NCBI RefSeq assembly: GCF_034479515.1
Contig: NZ_CP140152.1
Location: 2,170,001-2,234,000 of the forward strand
Direction of reading: 5' to 3'
Length of the DNA stretch: 64,000 nt
Source: Duganella zoogloeoides
GTDB taxonomy: Bacteria; Pseudomonadota; Gammaproteobacteria; Burkholderiales; Burkholderiaceae_D
Below the pieces are notes generated by a model. The model was not told where the DNA came from, did not search any database, and worked only from the letters and a program-made list of their open reading frames with translations. Numbering within the stretch: the first letter of the stretch is position 1; every line of letters begins with the position of its first letter. A program made the translations under genes and the position numbers. Positions 58,933 through 64,000 of this stretch are shown in pieces.

Positions 58933-59964
58933 ATGACTAAGCCATTGAAAAAAATTGGCTCGCAGGCCATCGTCATTACAGGCGCCACCAGCGGCATCGG
59001 GCTGACGACCGCCCGCGCTGCTGCTGCCAGGGGCGCCGGCCTGGTACTGGCTGCCCGCGACAGCGACGCCCTTGACCAACTAGTGGCCGAACTGCGTGCG
59101 CAGGGCGCTGATGCTATCGCTGTGCCGACCGATGTGGGCGTGCGCGGAGAGGTGGAGGCGCTCGGGCTTGCGGCTATGCAACGCTACGGTCGCATCGATA
59201 CCTGGGTCAATAACGCCGGCGTATCCATCTACGGCCGTTACCAGGACGTGCCGCTGGCGGACCAGCAACGGCTGTTCCAGACCAATTTCTGGGGAGTGGT
59301 GCACGGTTCGCTGGTGGCGCTCGACATGATGCGAGAAGGTGGCGGCGCCATCATCAACCTGGGCAGCGAATTGTCCGACCGGGCCGTGCCGCTACAAGGC
59401 ATGTACTCGGCATCCAAGCATGCGGTCAAGGGATTTACCGATTCCTTGCGAATGGAAGTGGAAAAAGACGGTCTGCCGGTCTCGCTGACGCTGATCAAGC
59501 CTGCGGGGATCGACACCCTGTACACCAAGCACGCGCGCAACTACATGGAGAACGAACCCGAGCTGCCGGCGCCATTGTATGCCCCGGATCTGGTTGCCGA
59601 TGCAATTCTCTACGCTGCCGAGTCGGGCGGGCGTGATATTTACGTGGGCGGCGCCGCGCGCATGATCTCGGCCGAGGGCACCCTGATGCCGCGCTTACTC
59701 GACAAGTTGATGAATGCGATCATGTTTAAGCAGCAGAACACTGGTGAGCCTTCAGCGCCCGGCCGGCAGGACTCGCTGTACGCATCGAGCGGGCCCAGGC
59801 TGCGTGAGCGTCTTGGCGACCATGTCAGCAATGTCCACGAACATTCTGCCTACACCTACCTGACAACCAGGGGGAAACCGCTCGGGATCGGCTTGCTGAT
59901 CGGTGCTGTCGCTATCGGGGTATTAGCGGTTGCAGGGAGTGAGGCAAAGCGTGAATCGGTATGA
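58933..59964 (+). CDS. SDR-family oxidoreductase with C-terminal membrane helix
   Basis: The protein has 343 residues and GGAGG eight bases before the ATG. The Rossmann fold carries ITGATSGIGLTTARAAA, NNAG in TWVNNAGVSIYG and the catalytic Ser and Tyr-x3-Lys (GSELSD, YSASKHAVKGF). A PAGIDT segment follows the last core strand. The C-terminal 25 residues contain GIGLLIGAVAIGVLAVAG, a membrane anchor not found in classical SDRs but seen in this stress-associated subgroup. Substrate unknown. Confidence 0.92.
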   Translation: MTKPLKKIGSQAIVITGATSGIGLTTARAAAARGAGLVLAARDSDALDQLVAELRAQGADAIAVPTDVGVRGEVEALGLAAMQRYGRIDTWVNNAGVSIYGRYQDVPLADQQRLFQTNFWGVVHGSLVALDMMREGGGAIINLGSELSDRAVPLQGMYSASKHAVKGFTDSLRMEVEKDGLPVSLTLIKPAGIDTLYTKHARNYMENEPELPAPLYAPDLVADAILYAAESGGRDIYVGGAARMISAEGTLMPRLLDKLMNAIMFKQQNTGEPSAPGRQDSLYASSGPRLRERLGDHVSNVHEHSAYTYLTTRGKPLGIGLLIGAVAIGVLAVAGSEAKRESV

Positions 59965-60077
59965 ATGGTTGTTGCAAAGACCGCAGCAACGCGCGATGGA
60001 TGAGAGGAAGCAAAATGAGAGGAAGCAAAATGAGAGGGCGCCAGCCGTGACCCGGCCGCCGTCCTCCCGGCGTGATG

Positions 60078-60248
60078 TCAATGCTTGCGGCTTTGCTTGG
60101 CGCCGCCGCCAGCGGTCTTGGTGCCGGCCGCCTTGGTGTGGCTTTCAGCATCCTTGCCGGTCTTGGACTTCTCTGGCGTCGCCGATTGCTTCGATCCGCT
60201 TTCGGTTGACGACTGCTTGCTGGAACCGCCTGACTTTTGCTTGGTCAT
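60078..60248 (-). CDS. Small Lys/Ser/Gly-rich protein
   Basis: A 56-residue minus-strand gene: MTKQKSGGSSKQSSTESGSK, ending GGGAKQSRKH. CGGAG lies four to five bases before the ATG at 60248. Low complexity and very high in Lys and Ser, so probably disordered and nucleic-acid or membrane binding. It diverges from the stress-protein gene at 60567. No family can be named with confidence. Confidence 0.6.
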   Translation of the reverse strand: MTKQKSGGSSKQSSTESGSKQSATPEKSKTGKDAESHTKAAGTKTAGGGAKQSRKH

Positions 60249-60566
60249 GATGAACTCCGTGGGGTAAAGGAGATGCTATCTTGCGCCCCTTGTCGTAGGT
60301 TGGATGTGTGGCAGCGAACGCTCGCCACAGTATGTGGCGATTCCGCGCCCGCCTCCCGTTGCCATCGCCGGCGTTCCGCCAGCATTTCAGGAAGCCCTTC
60401 CAGATGAGGCAGAAGCGTGGCGCAAGACGTTAGTGCGTTTGGTGGAAACAGGCAGTTTAGTTTAGATAACCCGGGTTCTGGCGATGCGGAGCGCCGCACA
60501 ACGTCGCCTGCGTCGTCCGCAATCGGAATATGGTAAGGTGGCCCCCACTGCATCCTGGGAGAAATC
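60249..60566. other. Divergent intergenic region
   Basis: There are 318 bases between the minus-strand Lys-rich gene and the plus-strand stress gene; both promoters must lie here. No palindrome or RNA gene is evident. GGGAGAA just before 60567 is the ribosome site of the next gene. Confidence 0.5.
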
Positions 60567-60908
60567 ATGAACAGCCAAATCGTCCGCATGCTGCCCAGTT
60601 TCGAAGCTGCCGAAGCGGCCCGTGTTGAATTGCTGGCAGACGGTTTCGACGTAAACGGTATTGATGTCAACGTAACGACCGACGAAGCAGGTCCCGCTGA
60701 AAGCAATTTTTATGTGGGCGACTCTCCCGCCGTCAAGGGTAGTGCGGACTACGAGGACGTGTTCAAGCCCGCCGCTCGTGGAGACTTGTGCATGATGACG
60801 GTAACCGTCGCGGATGCCGCCGAGCGTGAACGGGCAAGCGTCATCCTGGAAAAATGCGGTGCTGTAGATGTCGATCCCGCGCACGGTGCAGCAAAAAGCA
60901 GTTTCTAA
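60567..60908 (+). CDS. General-stress-like small protein (GSP17M/YflT-like)
   Basis: A 113-residue protein: the first strand and helix are NSQIVRMLPSFEAAEAARVE, then LLADGFDVNGIDVNVT. A central EDVFKPAARGDLCMMTVTVAD and a final helix-strand (RASVILEKCGAVDVDP) give a ferredoxin-like alpha/beta pattern. This resembles general stress protein 17M-type domains. GGGAGAA precedes the ATG. Cytosolic. Confidence 0.7.
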   Translation: MNSQIVRMLPSFEAAEAARVELLADGFDVNGIDVNVTTDEAGPAESNFYVGDSPAVKGSADYEDVFKPAARGDLCMMTVTVADAAERERASVILEKCGAVDVDPAHGAAKSSF

Positions 60909-61118
60909 TTGGACCGCGGCCAGCCTGACGATTGGGTTGCCGCCAGACACCACCCGCTCTGACGGAATTTTCGGCCGGCGTATTCGTGCGCTCAATCCGC
61001 TCTCGCATGTGTTCACCAGCGCGCGGCGCGAGTGGGGCAAGGCTCGCGGGTGTCTGGCAAACTCGTGTCGATTCACATGTCGTCGCTCACCGCATGCGGT
61101 CGCTTGCAAATGCATGCC

Positions 61119-61669
61119 ATGACGTTCATCTCCATTCACCGCGCCGGTCCTGCATGGCCGCCCGATGCCGGCACCTTTTATGGTCAGCACCACGGCTGGC
61201 TGCTCGGATGGCTGCGTAAAAAGCTCGGCTGTGGTCATCATGCTGCCGACCTGGCGCAAGACACGTTCCTGCGCGTATTGATTACGCCGCGCGCGGACGG
61301 ATGTAATCGTGCCCAGCAGCTACTGCCTGCGCTGCGCGAACCGCGCGCCTACCTGACCACCGTCGCCAGCCGCCTGCTGCTCAACCATTACCGCCGCCTG
61401 TCGCTCGACGCGCCTACCTCGAGGCGCTGGCGCAGGTGCCTGAACCCCACGCGCCGTCACCGGAACAGCAATTGCTGACGCTGCAAACGCTGCACGAAAT
61501 CGATGCCATGCTGGACGCCTTGCCGGCCAAGGCACGCACTGCATTCCTGCTGGCGCAGTTCGAGGGCATGGCTTACGACGACATCGCCGCGCGCTTGCAG
61601 GTGCACGTGCGCACGGTCAAGCGCTACATGGCGATGGTATTCGAAGAGTGCATCTTGCTGGCCGCATGA
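61119..61669 (+). pseudogene. FecI-like ECF sigma factor, frameshifted
   Basis: Region 2 reads FYGQHHGWLLGWLRKKLGCG, then HHAADLAQDTFLRVLI and LTTVASRLLLNHYRRLSL. After 61408 the frame must shift to continue with YLEALAQVPEPHAPSPEQQL, then LDALPAKARTAFLLAQFEGM and VHVRTVKRYMAM (region 4). A single missing base (CTCGA-CGCGCC where CTCGAGCGCGCC is expected) explains it. Such sigma factors direct iron-uptake receptor transcription. The end overlaps the FecR start (ATGA). A sequencing error cannot be excluded. Confidence 0.85.
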
Positions 61670-62333
61670 GCATCACTGTTTCCAGCAGCGACCGGGCGCC
61701 GCTCGAGCGCCGCGTGGCGCGCCGCGCAGCGCACTGGCTGATGTTGCTGCACTGTGGCGACGCCACACCGGCCGATATCGACGCGTGCCGGCGCTGGCGC
61801 GCGGCCAGCCCCGAACATGAACGGGCCTGGCAGCGGGCCGAGAGCGTGCAACAAAAATTTGGCACGGTGGCGGCGGGCCTGGCCATGCGAACACTGGGCC
61901 GCGATCGCCGCCATGCGCGCCGCGCCGGCATCCAGACCTTGCTCTTGCTGATGACCGCTGCGCCGGCCGGTTACGTTGTATGGCGCCGGCCGGTGCCGGC
62001 GCGGCCCGCCAGGTGCTGAGGGCCGGCCAGCAGTCCCGCTTCGATGCGGACGCCATCGAGGCGCCGGTGGCCGCCGGCCGCCATGCCGATGCATGGACGC
62101 GCGGCAGGCTGCTCGCGCGGGACCTGCCGCTCGATAGTCTGGTGGCCGACCTGGGACGCTACCGGCGCGGCCTGCTGCGTTGCGATCCGGCGGTGGCGCG
62201 TTTGCGCATCAGCGGCGCGTTCCAGTTGAACCGGATCGACGCGGTGCTGGCGGCATTGCCGCGCACCTTGCCGGTCAGCGTGGTATACCGCACGCGGTAC
62301 TGGGTAACCATCGTGCCGCGCGGGCAGGCCTGA
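61666..62333 (+). pseudogene. FecR-like anti-sigma regulator, internally deleted and frameshifted
   Basis: The N-terminal cytosolic part is present (ERRVARRAAHWLMLLHCGDA, CRRWRAASPEHERAWQRAE) up to the membrane helix (TLLLLMTAAPAGYVVW). The sequence then jumps, in another frame, to AARQVLRAGQQSRFDADAIE, LLARDLPLDSLVADLGRYRR and YRTRYWVTIVP. About 100 residues of the central periplasmic FecR domain are missing near 61990. FecR normally senses the loaded receptor and frees FecI, so signalling through this copy should be lost. Confidence 0.85.
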
Positions 62334-62423
62334 GCATCAAAAAAATAATCGAATAGTCTGTCACCTTTGCGTGGGTTGCGTGTCATCGGTAGTGACACCC
62401 CATCACGACAAGGATCTCCACGC

Positions 62424-64000
62424 ATGAGCAAACAGCAACTTCCGCAGCAACCGCGCCTGAACCATTTCAATCAATGCCTGCGCGCCGCCGTCATGGCGCT
62501 GGCCGTCGGCACGGCCGTGGCGCCGTTGCCGGCGCTGGCCGCGCCGGCCGTCGCCAGCTACCAGGTGCCCGCCGGCCCGCTCGACGAAGCCCTGGCCAGT
62601 TTTGCCGCCAGCGCCGGCATCAGCGTGCAAATGCTGCCGGCGCAGGTGGCCGGGCGCAGCACCCCGGGCCTGCACGCCCAGGTCACCGTGGCCGAAGGGT
62701 TGGCCGTGCTGCTGGCCGGCAGCGGGCTCGAGGCCGTGGATGCGGGCGGCAGCGTGTGGGTGCTGCGCGCCGCGCCGGCTGTCGACCGCCTTGCCGCCAC
62801 GCTGGCGCCGGTGACGGTTACCGCACAGGCGGAGCGTGACGTGCCCACCGAGGGAACCGGTTCGTATGTATCGGCGGCGGTCCTTACCACCGCCACGCCG
62901 CTCGGATTGACGTTGCGAGAGACGCCGCAGTCGGTCAGCGTGATGACCAGCCAGCGTCTAGAAGACCAGGGACTGACCACGATCCAGCAGGCGCTGGCGC
63001 AAGTTCCCGGCGTGCGCACAGGTTCACTGGTCAGCGAGCTCGGTAATGCCAGTGCGCGCGGCTATGCGTTCAGCAATTACCAGTTCGATGGGTTGAACAC
63101 CTATGTGGAGGTGCTGGGCGGCGGGGCGGTGCCTGCATCCACCCTGGCCGACATGGCGCTGTACGACCGCATCGAGGTGCTGCGGGGCGCCTCCGGGCTG
63201 GTGACCGGCTCCGGCGACCCGTCCGGAACCATCAACATGGTGCGCAAGAAGCCCACCGCCGTGTTTCAGCGTTCGGTAGAAGCGGGCATCGGTTCGTGGC
63301 ACGGCAAGCGTGGCGCAGCCGACATCTCCGGGCCGCTTAATGACGCCCGCACCGTGCGCGGCCGGTTGATCGCGGTAGCCCAGGACGGCGACAGCTACAT
63401 CGACAATTACGGCAGGAAGAAGGGGATCGTGTATGGCGTGGTGGAGGCCGACCTTGGCGCCACCACCCGCCTGACGGCAGGCTTCGAGCATGAGCGCACG
63501 CGGGTCAGGGGGCAGGGCGCGTACGTGGGCTTTCCGCTATGGTACCGCGATGGCACGCGCACGGATCTGCCGGTGTCGTTTACCGCTGCCAGCCGCGACA
63601 ACTGGCTGCGACTCGATTCGACCAAGGCATTCGCGGCGCTGGACCAGCAACTGGGCGGTGACTGGCAACTGAAACTGTCTGCCAGCCACGCGCGTTCCAC
63701 CCACGAGGACGGCCGGATATTCCTGCGGTTTAACAGCAGTTTCGCCAACCAGGCAGGCGACGGGATTGTGCTCAACGCATCCCAGCGCGATGGACATATC
63801 CGCCAAGATAGCGTGGACGTCAACGTGCGTGGGCCGTTTACCGTGTTCGGCCGCCAGCACGAAGCAGTGCTCGGCGCCACGTACGGGGATTACAAACAGC
63901 CGATCACGGCGACCAACGCCAGCAATGGCGTCAACGGCACCGCCGCCAACCTGTTTACCTGGGACCGGTCCGGTTCGGCGCAGTATGGCGCCGCGCCGGT
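62424..64000 (+). CDS. TonB-dependent siderophore receptor with STN domain (runs off the window)
   Basis: At least 525 residues are open to the window edge. A signal peptide (AVMALAVGTAVAPLPALA) precedes an STN signalling domain at about 45-95 (SYQVPAGPLDEALASFAASA, GISVQMLPAQVAG). This domain marks transducer-type receptors that talk to FecR. The plug domain (LRETPQSVSVMTSQRLEDQG, ARGYAFSNYQFDG, YDRIEVLRGASGLVTGSGDP, SGTINMVRKKP) and first barrel strands follow. It imports ferric siderophores across the outer membrane using TonB energy. AAGGAT precedes the ATG at 62424. Its upstream FecI and FecR genes are both broken. Confidence 0.93.
   Translation, partial: MSKQQLPQQPRLNHFNQCLRAAVMALAVGTAVAPLPALAAPAVASYQVPAGPLDEALASFAASAGISVQMLPAQVAGRSTPGLHAQVTVAEGLAVLLAGSGLEAVDAGGSVWVLRAAPAVDRLAATLAPVTVTAQAERDVPTEGTGSYVSAAVLTTATPLGLTLRETPQSVSVMTSQRLEDQGLTTIQQALAQVPGVRTGSLVSELGNASARGYAFSNYQFDGLNTYVEVLGGGAVPASTLADMALYDRIEVLRGASGLVTGSGDPSGTINMVRKKPTAVFQRSVEAGIGSWHGKRGAADISGPLNDARTVRGRLIAVAQDGDSYIDNYGRKKGIVYGVVEADLGATTRLTAGFEHERTRVRGQGAYVGFPLWYRDGTRTDLPVSFTAASRDNWLRLDSTKAFAALDQQLGGDWQLKLSASHARSTHEDGRIFLRFNSSFANQAGDGIVLNASQRDGHIRQDSVDVNVRGPFTVFGRQHEAVLGATYGDYKQPITATNASNGVNGTAANLFTWDRSGSAQYGAAP

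Noticed and set aside
60001..60030. Tandem repeat of TGAGAGGAAGCAAAA, two copies
   Set aside because: Only two units in a noncoding stretch. Too short to indicate a CRISPR array, iteron origin or VNTR of interest.

Overview
The window is high-GC DNA, apart from a few AT-rich islands. Gene content and organisation suggest a betaproteobacterium of the Oxalobacteraceae type (Massilia, Duganella or Janthinobacterium-like). This is inferred from the style of the Tad locus, the GH1-RmlD fusion, the FecI/FecR/TonB unit and the insertion-sequence families; no marker gene is present to prove it.

Region 1 (1-6950) is an IS graveyard. It holds decayed IS66 tnpA/tnpB, an ORF with a perfect LexA box, an IS3 orfB tail, one intact IS256-family element with an exact 8-bp target duplication, a GAF-GGDEF diguanylate cyclase on the minus strand and an IS5-family stub. 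Region 2 (6950-12280) is ordinary metabolism and regulation: a VOC protein with a WYL regulator, then a three-gene minus-strand operon (aldo/keto reductase, metallophosphoesterase, degenerate polyprenyl synthase). That operon diverges from a TetR regulator across a tandem palindromic operator. Region 3 (12840-15840) is another accessory patch: a CheY-like receiver, a TrfB-like gene interrupted by an amber codon, a membrane-tailed GNAT-like gene, an IS66 tnpC fragment and a 161-bp coding direct repeat.

Region 4 (16226-43303) is the centre of interest: 27 kb of tightly packed plus-strand genes. It begins with a Tad (Flp pilus) locus: two Flp-like pilins, TadG-like and TadE-like proteins, CpaB, CpaC secretin, an FHA-CpaF ATPase, TadB and TadC. 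A DUF192-TadE-OmpA fusion protein follows. Without a break the cluster runs into two large secreted RHS-repeat proteins that share their N-terminal halves but have unrelated C-terminal domains. The second RHS tail carries an HxxxDxxxH motif like zinc phospholipase C folds. The first RHS gene is followed by two exported NGDG-motif proteins, the second by two exported beta-helix proteins. TadZ, the prepilin peptidase and TadD are not in the window. The hypothesis is a Tad-linked polymorphic toxin module with periplasmic partner or immunity proteins.

Region 5 (43500-48100) is another junkyard: an IS256 pseudogene, a tRNA-3'-end-like sequence next to a decayed phage-type integrase with three TTTACGCA iterons, an MCP chemoreceptor and an internally deleted IS3-family element. 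Region 6 (48334-54893) is a surface-polysaccharide cluster: GH2 hydrolase, glycosyltransferase, UDP-galactopyranose mutase and the GH1-RmlD fusion. Region 7 (55192-60910) holds small stress-type genes, a patatin phospholipase, a DUF6328 membrane protein and an SDR oxidoreductase. Two of its short genes (a DUF3606 gene and a Lys/Ser-rich one) are easily missed. Region 8 (61119-64000) is a FecI-FecR-TonB receptor unit in which the sigma factor is frameshifted and FecR is internally deleted, while the receptor reads open to the window edge.
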